In this document: positions 13,439-26,852 of the stretch, piece by piece | Layout of the letters: each line of letters starts with the position of its first letter | Numbering within the stretch: position 1 is the stretch's first letter | Origin: Tyto alba | Taxonomy: Eukaryota; Chordata; Aves; Strigiformes; Tytonidae | Assembly (NCBI RefSeq): GCF_018691265.1 | Contig: NW_024881316.1 | Span: 22,359,819-22,423,818, forward strand | Reading direction: 5' to 3' | DNA: 64,000 nucleotides | Program-made: the position numbers and the translations under genes | The notes under the pieces: generated by a model | The model's database searches: none | Told to the model about the DNA's origin: nothing | The model's input: the letters and a program-made list of their open reading frames with translations, nothing else

Positions 13439-13786
13439 TCATTTCAGGTAGGAAAACCAGTGAAACTCAGGTGATGCAAGAGTTTGTTTGTTTGTTTGTA
13501 GATCCCATGCTGGAGTTGCATCATAAAACCTGCAGCAAGGCCAGTAGAAAGCCTTCACCTGCTTATACTGGAATTGAAGATGGACACAGCTACTGAAACC
13601 AGCATCACCAGGTTGCTCCGGAACCTTAATGCACTCCTGATTCAGCCCTGTCTGGACACCTACTGAAGATACAGTCTGTGTGAGCAGTTCCTGAAACACT
13701 CCTTTCTTCAGCTGTCTCAAGTAGGGGACGTGTTTCTTGGGGCTGTTGACCAATGCACAGTCTACTGGGACAAGAAAAGGGGACAC
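13439..13786 (-). other. Unrecognised 115-codon open frame (minus strand)
   Basis: This is one of the longest open frames outside the LTRs. Its base composition is more balanced than its flanks. Near its 3' end it runs through the (CAAA)n side of the microsatellite at 13482-13499, so the last residues come from a simple repeat. A second frame of 75 codons overlaps its 5' part in another phase (13626-13853). I recognise no domain. It may be a relic of a retrocopy or repeat, or chance; there is no splice or promoter support. Confidence 0.15.
13482..13499. repeat. (GTTT)n microsatellite
   Basis: Four and a half tandem GTTT units. Read on the minus strand this is a CAAA repeat like the A/C tracts elsewhere in the window. 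Confidence 0.85.
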
Positions 13787-15988
13787 TCTTGCCGTATGAG
13801 ATGAAATAGTTTAAAAATTGGATCCAGTGAAGAAAAGCATCCCATTTCATCATACACCACTTAAAAAAAAAAACAGATCAAGAGAGAAAAATGTGACGTT
13901 AGTAATTTATTTTATTTGCTGATATTCAGTATATGAAGATTGGATTACAATGAAATGTAGGTACAGCCTTTTCTTCTATAACACAATAAGATGTAATTCT
14001 TCTCCAATATTGTTTATATTAGTTAATATTCAATTTACCCCAATTTATTCTTTTTAAATTTCAGAAGAAATTCTCTGAAACTGTATACAGGAAGGCCAAC
14101 CTAGTTCCTGTTCAAAGTTTTGATGGAATTGTCATTTTTCCATAAACTATTTTGACCATGTCAAATTCCTATTTTGCATTAAATTCCCTGGGGGAGTTTT
14201 CAACCATCTCTACTAAGTATTCTGTATAACCATCCTTTCTCTTGAAATGGTGTTAGGGACAAGACAGGACTGGTGATAAAATTATTAGGGATTTTTACTA
14301 CTCAGGGTTGAACAACTTGACGTGTTAAGATAAACTGTGTCTCCCTGACATTACCTGCAGGTACAGCTAGTCATCTGCTCCGCAAATCACAGCCTAAGGT
14401 ATTTATAGGGTAACCAGAGATAAGGAACAGTTAATGGTCAGCTATGAAACATTCAGTTTGAGGGGCTTTTCATGCATCATGTGGGAATTCTGAAGCAGAG
14501 ATGGGGTAAAGTTCTCCCAGCTTGTTTTCTTCACTTGCAAAACCTTGCTTCATACATAATCATCATCAGCTACTGAGGTGATGTTTCCCTACACGGTAGC
14601 TTCATTCACTGCACAATCCTAACAATTCCCCAGGTGCCTTATATAATGGCCCTGAGATACTGTCCAGCCTCCATTCCACTTTAAAAAACACCCTGTGGAT
14701 CACATAATTAAACGTTGTATTTAAACCATGTAAAACACAAAATAATGTCTACAAACGACTCCAGTCAAATTCTGCACAGCTAGTGTGTAGGACAATACAT
14801 GTGCAGTCTATTTGCAGACAGGGACCTTTTGGCGCAAAGTACTTTCAGTAGAGATGTAATCATTGGGTAATTTAACAGCTGTTCTCAATCAAGTCTCAGT
14901 AAATTATGTGAGGAATGTGGTTATTTACAGAAGAAAATAATTTTGTCATATAAGGGTGATTTTCACTGAAAGCTTTAGATATCAAGATATAAGGGCAAAA
15001 TCCAAGTTTCTGTTGAAAAATCTGGAGGAATTAGAGGTTCTTAAGTATAAGTATTGCTGAATAATTTGTTAGCTTGGGAAAATAACACATTTTACCAATC
15101 TGAGTCTAGAAACTGTTAAATCTTTTTTCCTAAAAGTTTCCATTTTGAGACATATCCTGCACAGGAAATTTCAACCTGAGCAGCTAAGGATTAGCAAAGT
15201 AGAGTACAAATGAAAGCAGGATGATAGGACAGGAAGAACTAAGCAACCAAAACAGAAGTTACATTGCATAAACAGTTAATAGCATGTCATACTTCAGTTC
15301 TGTAGATGAAAGTAAGGAGTTCTGCTTCTGCAGCTCTCTGCTGTGCCTTCTTATGATGAGAGAATTTTTCTTTTCTCCAGCATACGCATTATTCCTTTTA
15401 ACTTGCTAGAGAGCTTGCTCAGGTTGGGTTGGTTTCTATCATTATCCATTCTGTACTGCTGAATTCCCCTGAAATATAGAACAACTGTTTTAGGTGAATT
15501 CTACATTAAATTAAATTACCAAAATATATAGTAAAGTAGTATAGAGAAGGGGCAGATACTGGGGTGACTGTGGCAACTTGGAGACTATAGACCTACCAGC
15601 ATAATAAAGATTAAGCATTATGCGTTTATTTTTCCCCGTATATATTGCATATCCTGAAAAAGAATTTGTGAGGGTCAGAAGAAACCAGTTCCTGAACGGG
15701 GCAGGGGATTGTGTTATATGAAGTTGATTGTTTAGACCATCAGGCCCCTTGACTTGGAATCGTGCTGAAGACATTTGTTAGAAGAAAAAAGGCTATGATT
15801 GTAGAAATAAAGAACTCTCAGCAAAAATTACATAGAACCTTATGCAGTAAGACTTTGAGAGAACATTGATGTTAGTAATAAAACAGTGCACATGTTCATG
15901 AGCACTGAGACTTGATCATTCACAGTGTTAAATTGTAAGAAGAGTCTCTGCTGTGACTGTAACACCAGCTACATATCACTGTCCCCAG

Positions 15989-16096
15989 GTAATTCTCTGA
16001 TGCCCTTCAGGAGCGAACACAGGCCTTGGACCCCCTCCAGGGGCACCGAGGGTGTAGGAAGCTTCTGCCAGAGGCCAAGACAGTCTCACAGTATAG
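15989..16096 (+). other. Candidate 108-bp exon in GC-richer patch
   Basis: The segment is flanked by CTGTCCCCAG| on the left and TATAG|GTAAGG on the right. Only one phase is open across it (beginning with the third base), and the open frame extends beyond both ends, from 15925 to 16269. The patch up to about 16260 is clearly GC-richer than its surroundings. The acceptor pyrimidine tract is short. No protein family is recognised. It could be a diverged repeat or a chance open frame in GC-rich DNA. Confidence 0.18.
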
Positions 16097-16330
16097 GTAA
16101 GGATAATCACAGTGTGACCGGGTGCACGGGGTTGAAGAAGGGACTTGGGACTGCAGGGTTTACTAGGCTGAAGGAAATACGAGTGCCTGCTGGAGATGAG
16201 AATCTCCAGGATGGAGCCCAATATCTTCTACAAAAAGCATTTGAACATCCTATCACCCTACCATGTTAATTCAGAGGTCTCTGCATTATATATAAAATTT
16301 GTCGTTACATGTGTTTGGCACAAATATTAG

Positions 16331-16924
16331 TGTAATGCTTTAAACTGGAATAAAGTTATTTTTCTTCCTAGTAACTGGTACAGTGCTATGTTTTGGATTC
16401 AGTATGAGAATAATGTTGATAACACACTGGTATTTTAGTTGTTGTTGAGCAGTGCTTGTCTTGAGTCAAGGACTTTCCAATTTCTCATGCTCTGCCAGGG
16501 AGGAGGTGTACAAGAAGCTGGGAGGGAGCATGGCCAGGACAGCCAACCGGAACTAGACAAAGGGATATTCCATACCATAGGACATCATGCTCAGTATATA
16601 CACTGGGGGAGTTGGTCAGTAGGGGCCAATCACTGCTCAGGGACTTGGATGGACATCAGTCAGTGGGTGGTGAGCAATTGCATTGTGCGTCATTTGTCTT
16701 GGGTTTTATTTCTCTCCCATTTTATTATCTTCCTTTTTGTTACAATTATTATCATTAATAATATTATTAACTTGATTTTAATTATTAAACTGTTCTTATA
16801 TCAACCCACAAGTTTTACTTTTTTTTTTTTTTTTCTGATTCTCCTCCTCATCCCACGGGGGCAGGGTAGGAGTGAGTGAGCAACTGTGTGGTGCTTAGTT
16901 GATGGCTAGAGTTAAACCACAACA
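16331..16924 (+). mobile_element. LTR-2: solitary ERVL-type avian LTR
   Basis: A 594-bp LTR starts with TGTAATGCTTTAAACTGG and ends with GTTAAACCACAACA. It belongs to the common bird LTR group whose 5' end reads like TGTCCTGGTTT and whose 3' end is AAACCACGACA. Diagnostic blocks include TTTTCTTCCTAGTAACTGG, a GAGCAGTGCTTG block, GGGATATTCCATACCAT, a TATA box (TATATA at 16595-16600), the GAGCAATTGCATTGTGC leader and an ATTAAA at 16784. The flanks attag and attaa agree at four of five bases, fitting a 5-bp target duplication. No proviral interior is present. A poly(T) run at 16819-16834 and an AT-rich stretch lie in the U5 side. Open frames within it are incidental. Confidence 0.9.
16595..16600 (+). 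promoter_or_regulatory. TATA box of LTR-2
   Basis: TATATA follows the block GACATCATGCTCAG. Related LTRs carry a CRE-like GACGTCATGCTCAG there. The CpG has apparently decayed to CA in this copy, which would weaken the upstream element. Confidence 0.55.
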
Positions 16925-19095
16925 ATTAAATATTAAACATTTCTGACAAAATTTGCCCAAAATAGTCTCTGTAAGGGTCATCATTTGAGTTGTGATTTGT
17001 GACTCATCCTTTATTATCAAATAAATATATTCTATGTATTATTCCTAGTCTGAAAGTTGCTAAGCGAGTCTTCATGTATCACAGTTGCTAGGGAGTTGGA
17101 TCTGTACTCTGAAGCCAAAATAAAGCACTATGTATTGACACAAAGTTTAAAATCTAACACTTATACAGACTAGCGATTGGATGAAAAATTACATTGTGTT
17201 TTTAAAGTGCAGATGTATAAACCTCAGCTGAAACCATATCTGTATACAAAGCACTGCCAAAATAAAGAGTATAGTTTGCTGAAATTTCTGCTGACCTTAC
17301 CATGTGCAAAGATCTGCCAGCTTTTGAGCTTCAGCTTTCCCTCTTCTTAAAGGGCAGCATCTGGACTAGCCAAACTGTAAAGTAGGTTTTCATAGAAAGA
17401 AAGATAAATGTTCTTCTCCCCTAGATTTATTATCACTATATGAACAGAAATTACTTTCTGTTGAAAGTCTTACTTAGTTGGTAGAATTTTGGAGGAGGCT
17501 GAAACTTCTAAAAGCTAATAAAAGTATATGACAAGAATGATGGAAACATTAAGATATATGTAATTTGCATTTAAAATATATCTATAGTTTTAGTTAAAAA
17601 TCTTTGTACAGAAGAAATTGTTATGTGTAGTAAATAATACCTCTACTTCATTTTTTAGGGAAAAAAAATGTGTGTGATATAAAAGTTAATTTTATTTTCA
17701 ATGTATAAATAAATATGTTTATACCTGCTACACATACAGTTGGCTTGAAGCTTTTGGGACAACAAATTCTAAATACATTTCAAATAGAAACAAAATAACC
17801 AGATGGTTTAAAGAAATTTTTTATTAACCAGAAAGGAGTAAAAAAAAATCATATCTTCTTTTTAATAGAAATTCTGCTGTGTTCAAAGTCTATATCAATA
17901 ATTGTAATATTGTTCATTAGAATGTTTTTTACAAAAAGAATCTGTTGATGAACTGATCAAAATAGGTATTCTAAAATTTCAGAGGTCTCCAGCAGAATTA
18001 TGTACTACAATACTCAGTCAACAATTAGAAATTCCACTATGACCTTACAGTTGTGTTATCAGAATAAGAAGGGAGGAATGTGATACACAGAAAGCCTGTG
18101 ACTGCTGCAGTCATTATAAAAAAATGTTGTCACAGGATGTGGTCTAGTGATAAACAAGGTCAGGCTAGCATGCCATCTGCCCATGGAATATCATGTTGAT
18201 GTGTTGTTCTGGGACTTTTACAGCTACATTGTTTTCAGTCATTTAGAAACAGAAGCAAAATTCCATTGGAAAATAAATGCTTACTTTACAGATAATTAAA
18301 TGCAGAGCAAAATAGGCAAAAATCAGAAACACAGAAATATATTCTTTGCATGAGAGTGAAAGCTGTGGTTTAAAATACTGCCATTATGTACCACGCATCG
18401 GTTATGAGTGCTTTAAATGGGAAGGAATCTAGGTTCAGCTGTCATCCTTTGGAAGGTGTCATTCGGGGAGCTCGTACTTTATTGGCACTGGACTGTGTAT
18501 TCTGGGCTCCCGTGGAGGGAAAGAGTTATTATCATTCCTCATCTGACTGTCTCATGCTCTGTGCACAGTGTGACTGAATTGGCTGGAGTAAAGCAAATCT
18601 TATTAAAACTGTGTTTAAGTCTGTTTCCAGAACAGGACTTTGAAAACAGAACATTAGCAGAGTCAGAACAATGCCTTTTGCTTTCATTACACAAAAGGAT
18701 TATTCACAATTCTACAGACATAAGGTACAATAAAAATGCATGCAGAATGGATATAAAGCCCTTATCCTGTTTTATGTTTCCTTGTAAAAAGTAAAATTGT
18801 CTATTTTTTTTTGAAAGCAAAGAATTAAATGCATTAAATACATAAATACATTTGTATTTCTCAAATTCTGTCATTTTTGCACAGTTTATTCCCCTTGAAG
18901 AGATACAATTCCTACTGGCTTCGCTTGGAGACATGTGTGAGTCAATCAAGGAGTAGCTGAAATTTTGTTTTCTTCTGAACTATGATAAGTAATCAACTTC
19001 CTGTTCAGGATGCCATTCTTTTACATCACTCTGTAAATTCTTCTGCAACAAGATTTTAATTCAAGGAAAACTGCACTGGCAAAAATGGAAATAGG

Positions 19096-19112
19096 AAAAA
19101 AAAAAAAAAAAA
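19096..19112. repeat. Poly(A) tract, 17 nt
   Basis: An uninterrupted run of A in unique sequence, with no recognisable retroelement attached. Confidence 0.9.
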
Positions 19113-22100
19113 GGTATATGTTTTATTATCACATCTATTTAAGTTCTCTATATGAATGCATTACACAGACACCTGTCTCCATTACAGTCATGAAGCATTC
19201 ACACATTGCTGTATGGGGGGCCACTTCTCCTAAACCAGGGAGAAATTTGGCCTGCCCCCCTTTGAATGCACACTAAGTACTGAGAATGAGAATGGCCATT
19301 TTAAGCGTTCAGTAAATTGAAGCTTTTGCATTGCATGCTGCCTGGAGATTGCTCTTTTTTCTTCTTTCTTGAGAAACATGGATATCAAAGGACTATGAAA
19401 GGATGGGCAGGTGGTGATCAGCAGCCTTACACAATAGTCAGCAGATCTGGCCAGCTTTATGAAAGGGAAAAGAAAGATGAGATTTCTATAGGGGGAACAA
19501 GAACCACTCAATTTCACTGCACCCTCAGGTCTACATCTCAGAGGTGGTGCAGCCCTCTAACTCCTTACAGATTTCACTGAAATACAGTCAAGTTCAAAAT
19601 TGGATGTATAATAGACCTTTACTATGAACTTCTTTGTAAAGATCATAGGTAGCCCAAAGTTTCTTTGTTTACTTTTATTTCTCACTGTGTATCCATGGAT
19701 ATACTTTTTCAGTATTTTCAAACTTCTATTTCCCCCGACTTTTTAATTTCAGTATATATGTTTTCCTTTTGAAATATAATCAAGGATATATATTGATTTA
19801 TCAAGTATATAAAATATATTTGATAGAGAATATGATAGACATTGAATTTCAAAGACTGTCATGATAAGTTCTTAACATAAATAAATAGAGGGGATCTTGA
19901 TGAGTCTTTTGATACTGTTTTTTAGCATAGATAGAGTTTCACTTGTTATTTTTAGAGGAAGCTTTTACAGGTATTTTTAAGAACACATTCCAATGTTTTC
20001 TGTTCTTTCTTTATTTGAGGGTTGATCTTGGTAGTGAGCACCATAGCATTGTCCAGAAAATCATTCATGTACATGCTTATGGTCATGGAATTTATTTTTA
20101 AGGTCAGTTGAATACCTGAATATTCAAAACTATGCACAGATTTCGGTCTCTTGAGAAGCAGGATCTGTCTTTAAAAGAGCTCCAAAAAACAAATGTTATA
20201 TGTCAAGGTTAAAAATAGTGTATGGATGATTAGTTACTGTGATTTAGCAGAATGAAGCTGATGACCTAACATGTCTTGGAGGTCTCTATGAGAGGTGCCT
20301 AAGATCAAAATTCCACAGCTATTCTCTGAATCCATAGTGGCTTTATGTTGTGAATGGACAAAAGAAGTAGCATCTTTTTACTTGCTCAATCAGCGTGTTT
20401 GCTAAAGTTCACAATTAATATAAAACTCTTCAGATTAAGGTAGAATTGTTGCTTTAAGCTTCCTGTGAAATTAGACCGAAGTATTAGGTAGTATCCTGTA
20501 GGCAGGATCTTCTCCAGTTATTACAGTGGACACTCTGGTGAGGAAGAAAGTAGTGATATTGCACCAACTTTGAGAAGATTAAGGAACTAGATAACTTCTA
20601 TACTATCTTCATGTTAAATGAAAGAGATACTAACTTCCAAATTGTCTGGATAATTAGTACTGAGACAGATGTATTTGTTTCCCCTTCACAAAATACATGT
20701 GATTAAACTGGATGTCTTTGGTTTTACATTTCTCAGCTACTATTCATAAATTCAGTTTACAATAGAAATGAAGGGAAGGGCTACTTAATTTTCCACACAA
20801 ACATTGATTTAAATTCCTTTTAAGTATACCCTTAAATTATCTTTAAATATGTGACCCTGGAAATTTAAGTCTTGTATTCACTATCCTATGTGTTTGCTTT
20901 TAGAATCTATTTTCCTAGAGAGAGTTTCTAAGGGAAAACAAGCCTTTATCTCAGCCCTTATTCTGCAGTGTAAAACATGGATTTTTCTTATCTGTTGACA
21001 TTTTTAACTTCATTCTTTATGTTGCTATTTTTCTACTAATGTCATGCATCTATTCCTTCACCACCAAACTCCAAGTGTTTCTTGTTCAGTTCTGTTACAG
21101 CTCAGGGCTCTGATTTTGCTTTGAACCCCTCTATTTGTCCAGTTTATGTGTGGCACTCATGTCCACTCTGGGAAATTATTCATGCTTGTTATCATTCATT
21201 TTATTTCTCACACACTTACTTTGTGTTTATTCCACTGCTAGCTACCAATATTTATTTTCTTCAGTAAACTTTAAACTGGTTTCAGAGGAGCTTTGCTGAG
21301 GTTCAGAAGTTTTTCACAAGATGAGCTATACTGATTTTAAAAATGGGAGAAAAAGCATATTAACCCTATCAATAAACTGTTTTGTGTGTAAATATGCCTG
21401 AGGGTGGACAAGAGATAGTCCCTTCCAGAGTCTTGAGAGTCTGTATGTAGACCAGGCTTCTCTTGAAGAGGGGCTGGATTTATGTAACCATCACTGCGGG
21501 AGGAGAAACGGTCACTTTCCCACAGCACAGTCCAACATTTCATGGAGATCAGACACCCAGAAAGAATCAGTGTAATAATAACAGTGGTAGTAAAGGTGCT
21601 GTTAAAAGGAAAAATAATCAGGCACAGTGCTTTCACAATACCTGATTAAAGAGAAGACAGAGAAGAAAACATATACCTGCAGAAGATAGGAATGGTTGAC
21701 AGAGACTTGTGAGTTGTAACATTCTTAGAGGAAGCTTTTGAGGGGAGTAAGACTGTGTGTCACTGCTAGTAATGAAGATAGCCTAGAGAAGAAAGCAGAG
21801 ATGGGCTCCTTCTGAGGATAAAAGTATGAAAAGCCTTGGAGAATGGAACAGAAAACTACTGTTTCCTTTCCAAATATACTTGGTAAACTATAATTCTTTG
21901 AACATAAAAATTGTTTTATTGCCTGTAACTGGTATCAGTGTTCAGTACTTGGAAATTAGAGAAAAAAATTAAGAAAACTGTGGGGAGAGAGAGAAAGGTA
22001 TCCTTAACCTGCCTGCTTGGCAACATGGTTTAGCAGCTCTTACAACTAGTTTCAACTCATGCGAAAGGGAAAGCTCACACCACTGCCTGTCGTTGATAAT

Positions 22101-23086
22101 TTTCATGGGATAAGGAAGAAGGTTAGTATAATCACACATTTCAAAAACTTCCTAATGTTTTAAGGCAAATACAGGTATTGCCTTCAAGATTTGCTCTGTC
22201 CCTTAGGGCAAATATTTGACTAGAGCTGTGTGAAGCACCTATGTCTCTGTGGAATTACACAAAATAACACACAAAATTCAGTTAATATAGCTGGAGTTCA
22301 GTGTTGGTGTTTTGAGGAGACAGGGTGGAAGAAATAAACAATTTCATAAAATACTTCCATTATACTCAGAGATATCCCAAAGTCACTTAAATCTTGAAAG
22401 TGACTCCTACTCCTTTCCAGTGTAGGGTAGGCAAGAACAACCTCACAAAAATGCCAATTAAATGTTTGATCCATTCTCTTGCCCAGGAGTGGAAGTTAAA
22501 AAATAATTCTGAGCTGCTTCTGTGAGAACAAGGGTAACCTTAGCATGAGGTTTTGATATGAGTTATCCTAAATGTAGATACATGGTAAAAATCAGAGAAG
22601 GTATAAATCAGGACAACAGTAGTTTTAACAGTCTTTCACATAATACTTAAAAGAAGAAGGAAAAATATTATACTGTGGATGTCTGTTTTCAAGTGACAAA
22701 CTAAGCCAATGAAGCTTCTGTTTTTGTAGTTTCCATTGCATTGTCAGTCCATACATAGATCCAACAGGAATATTATAGAAAAACTACTGATATTACAAAG
22801 ATAACAGTTTGGTGCAGAACACTTAATGGAAACAGACATTTATAACACACGGGTAACTGAGTTCTTAAATATCTCAGCATACATACATGGTCATCATATG
22901 GAAATGAAAGGTAACTACAGATTATAAACTTCAAAATATAGCCGTAGTGGCAATTTTTGTCCTGCTATTAAAAATTATACTGCACGTAAAACTATTTACA
23001 TTGTGTATCTGTTTTTCAGTGGACAATTTCTTCTTTTTTATTTCCCATACACGAGCTTTTGTTTTCTAAACATTTTTTCTTTTTTA

Positions 23087-23105
23087 TTTTTTTTTTTTTT
23101 TTTTT
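23087..23105. repeat. Poly(T) tract in pyrimidine-rich stretch
   Basis: Nineteen T bases follow several shorter T and TC runs and are immediately followed by CAG. This mimics a splice acceptor, but no donor-bounded open exon follows. The neighbourhood to about 23600 is rich in T and C. Confidence 0.85.
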
Positions 23106-26100
23106 CAGTTTTAATCAATCATCTGTAATGACTCTTTCTTGGTATGAGCTTTTGGTTCTCTGATCATCTCTAGACATTGCTTATGAATTTATTTTTAATG
23201 CTTTTAAATCTTATACTTAAGTTCCTTCCTTGTACTTTTTCAGAAATGTTTTCCATTTTTGCTGCAAACCCATACTTAATCTGTGGTTTGGCTTGGATTT
23301 TTTAATGTGATACTCATTTCTTATTCTCTTTACCTCCCACACTTCAAATCTTTCCCTTCATGATCCTCACTTAGTTCTTGTGCTTGTTATGCTGGTCTTT
23401 AACTCCTACACTCTCTGTACATTTGTTTAGCAAGAATTTATTTTCTCCTCCCCATGGCATCTATTCATTCAGCCTAAGGTATTCAAAACAGATTCCCTAC
23501 TGAGTGTTATCTTTATCAGAAAGGTAGCACTCCAGGGCTCCCTCTCCACTAACAAGTCCCTCTACACAGCATTTCTCTTTGAGCCTTTAATATTTTACTC
23601 TCATTTTACAGAAATTTAAAAGTTGGGAGACTTACCAGTAAATTAAAATGTTAGCTGTTTCAGCTTTTTATTATTTAGAGATATTATCCTGTATTTCTTC
23701 TCTGGTGATGTATTTCAAATGTTCAAAAGTTGCAACTGAGCTCTTTAACAGAACATGTGCCTGAAATACAGTTGAGGAATCCTATCTATGACAAAACCTA
23801 GGCAGAAATATTACATATAGTTTAAGAATGAACACGTCAGATTAGACAATATCATTTCGTACACTTTTATAATACATCAAGGAAAAGAATCTGAAAACTG
23901 AGAGGAACTGAGGAATTGCTTCCAGTAAACACAAAGAAGTACTACAAATTAATATTAATGAACTAGTCCAACTGAGTATTTATTCTGGAATTTGATGTAT
24001 ATGTTTGGAAGGCAAGACTGTAACATATGATGAGCACTAGAATTGAATGAAAAGTGAATTGTGGTGAGTGTAATTAAGGGAAAGATGGGAAACACTGTGG
24101 TTTGATTCTTCTTCCATTTAAAAAATAGACATTTTATCACAGACTTTAAGAGTAGGAATGAACCAGTTTTTGCTGGGTTTTACTAGTATTTAATTCTACA
24201 TCTTGCCAAGATAAATTAAACAGTTGAAATGCAGATTAATAACATGCAGTTTAAATTGAAATTGTGAATTTATTGGCATTTTCCCCTAACAGAAAGCAGT
24301 TCATGAAGTTTTTAAAAACTTAGGCAGCACAAGTCGATAGGACTGAAGAGATATCTCTGTGCAGTCTGGATCACATTCCAGACTAAACTAAAATTATCTA
24401 GACAAGTGTATCTTTTAAAATGCAAATATTAGCATATCATAAAATAAAATCTGTTACTTTCAATTATGATATTCATTGAAATATAATTACTTCTCATCTT
24501 GATGCTCAGTGAACACTGTTCACCCAAACTTAATGTTACTACCTTGTTTAATCTGCAATGGAATATACAGTTAGATATGTAGTGTTATTTTTCCATTATT
24601 TACTAAATAGGTAAAGACTTTAAAATTGGTCACACAAAACCAAAGAGACTATATCTTATCCTGAAAGGCTAAGGCTTTTCTTATGACCTATGACAATGCT
24701 CTGAGGTTAAATTTCCTGCTCATCCATGCTTTCTACTGATTCTTTCTACTTGTTCTATGTTTTATTTTTTCTGTACTCCTTTGTTGGGAAAACCTAATTC
24801 AAAATATCCTAAATCTCACAAGACCAAGTGCTGTGATCTATATTACCATGTTTCATTGCTCTCCACCTCTGAATTTGTGTATGTGGCATACCATTTTAAA
24901 AATTACAAAGCATACATTGCCCACTGTACTGTGGTCCTACCATAGCTGTACCTTCAATGTTCATGTGATAAGTAAAATTTGGGAGGAAGCCTGTGTCTTC
25001 CACTAGTAAGCATAAGGTATGAACAGGAATATTTTTTCAAAAGTTGATTTGCAACAACCACATTGACCTAGCTATTGATGATAGGATGTAAAAGTCAAAG
25101 TAGACCTACCATCAGTGAGGTACAGAAATCCCCAACAATGAGAGGAAGACAGTCTCACTTTAGTTATCAACAGTCCCTTAGGTCTTTGTTGGAAAGCATA
25201 TCTATGTCCCCAGAGAAGTGAAATACAAAACTGATCACGGTTGAGAGGCTGAAACAGGAGATGTCAGGCTGAAGCATCTACCCCACTCCTCCCTAGAAAC
25301 ATTTGAACTGATTGATCAGTTTCAATTACACAAAACAGGAAAGTGATGGTTCCAAACACACTGAGGGCCTTCAATGTTTGTGAAAATTAAAAGTGGCTCT
25401 CTCACTGACAGAAAAGGAGGAACAAGTCCAGAGGATTTTGTCTGGGCTGCTCAGGGTAGTGGCTGGTGAACACAGATCCTGTGTTGCCTGTCTGCCCACG
25501 TGCAGCTCTGAACCAGCCATGAGATGCTCTTTGTGATGCTCACCTGCTGGTTCAGGCAGAGGCAGCTAGGAGATGTGCGAAGGAATTAGCGTAATTTAGG
25601 GTAAACCCAGGTGATGTGACAGGTAGGTCAGACTGTACACCATGCATAACTGTGAATTTTCTATAAAGAGATGGTTGATATTTGGTAGTGCAGAGGGTTT
25701 TTAAGCTTTAAAAACAGGCAATGTGTATTTGAAAAGGGAAAAAAGAACACCAGCAGATTGGTCAGACTTCTGCTTGAATTTCTATTTCTTAATGAAGACA
25801 GAAAGAAATAATTTGCTTGTACAAAAATGACACTAGTGTATGTTGTGTCTCTAAGACTGAAATGAAAGATTATAATTAATTCAGAATTTTGTTCTGTACT
25901 TATTTGTTTGATCCCTTAATTCATGACAATTCACATTATTTTATAAGTAAAATTTGGGAATAATAAAGTAGCATCTGCTTCAGTATAGCGTGATCTTACA
26001 ATCTGCAGTTCCCTAGGTGAACATTCCTTTTCTCCATCAGAGAACAAACCAAAGAAAAAAGAAAAAGGGAGGCTGAAGCCCGTATTAATGAAAATATAAA

Positions 26101-26810
26101 ACAAAACTACATTTTGTGAATTAAGTCTAATGTTATTTTATATTTTTATATTATCAGTTTAGATGCATATTTAAAACATTATTCTGTTCTAGATGTCCTT
26201 AAAATATCTGAAAAATAGGTTAGAGAAATTTTACAGCATCACTAAGGAGCACAATACACAGTACACATGTAAATAACCTACTCAAGGACCTACATAATTT
26301 AGTCTCTTTTACCCACCATGGAATATTGCTGTATCATTGATCCTTGTATGGATCAAAAATTGATGGGTTTTGGCCTTTATTGCTATTGTTTGTGCTTCCT
26401 GATGAAGGCAAAAAGAGCTAAAGAGGAAATCCATACTGGGAGCAACAAGGTCAGATATGCATTTTGGATAATATTCATGCTGTTAATTTGGCAGTAGAAA
26501 ACTCTGGTAATGTTTATAAAAACTTCCTTTAAAAGTTCAAATTTAATTGCTTAATCTTCTAACTGTTGCCTTTACACTACATTTAACTTCTTAAGTCTTT
26601 TTCACACTTGAAAAGGTGTTGGCTGTCACTTATTTAAAATCAGTTGAAAATTGGAACTTTGTTCTTCCCTTATGTAGTAGTTATGGATGACCTTTAAAAT
26701 CCACATGATGGTAGATAGCTGTCTAAACTTTGCAGCAAGAAAACCAACTATGTGGTCAAAGGCAAGAATTAATTTGTGTATTCCTCCTTCATTCATAGAT
26801 GACTCATTAT

Positions 26811-26852
26811 AAAAACAAACAAACAAAACCAAAACAAAAACAACAACAAAAC
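26811..26852. repeat. A/C-only simple repeat
   Basis: Forty-two bases contain only A and C (AAAC, CAAA and CAAC words). It is similar to the tracts at 4-55, 33129-33240 and 61010-61044. Confidence 0.85.

Larger units (their letters stand above)
11682..15988. other. Unique AT-rich noncoding stretch
   Basis: No recognisable gene. It contains a (GTTT)n microsatellite at 13482-13499 and a short (TA)n patch near 12957-12967. A minus-strand open frame of 115 codons spans 13439-13786 and is described separately. The rest is ordinary AT-rich sequence. Confidence 0.55.

Noticed and set aside
16439..16879. A 146-codon plus-strand open frame
   Set aside because: It lies wholly inside LTR-2, crosses U3, leader and U5, and ends in translated poly(T) and AT-rich DNA; it is an accident of LTR sequence.
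18386..18794. Overlapping open frames of 63 and 125 codons
   Set aside because: No domain, ordinary composition and no exon boundaries.
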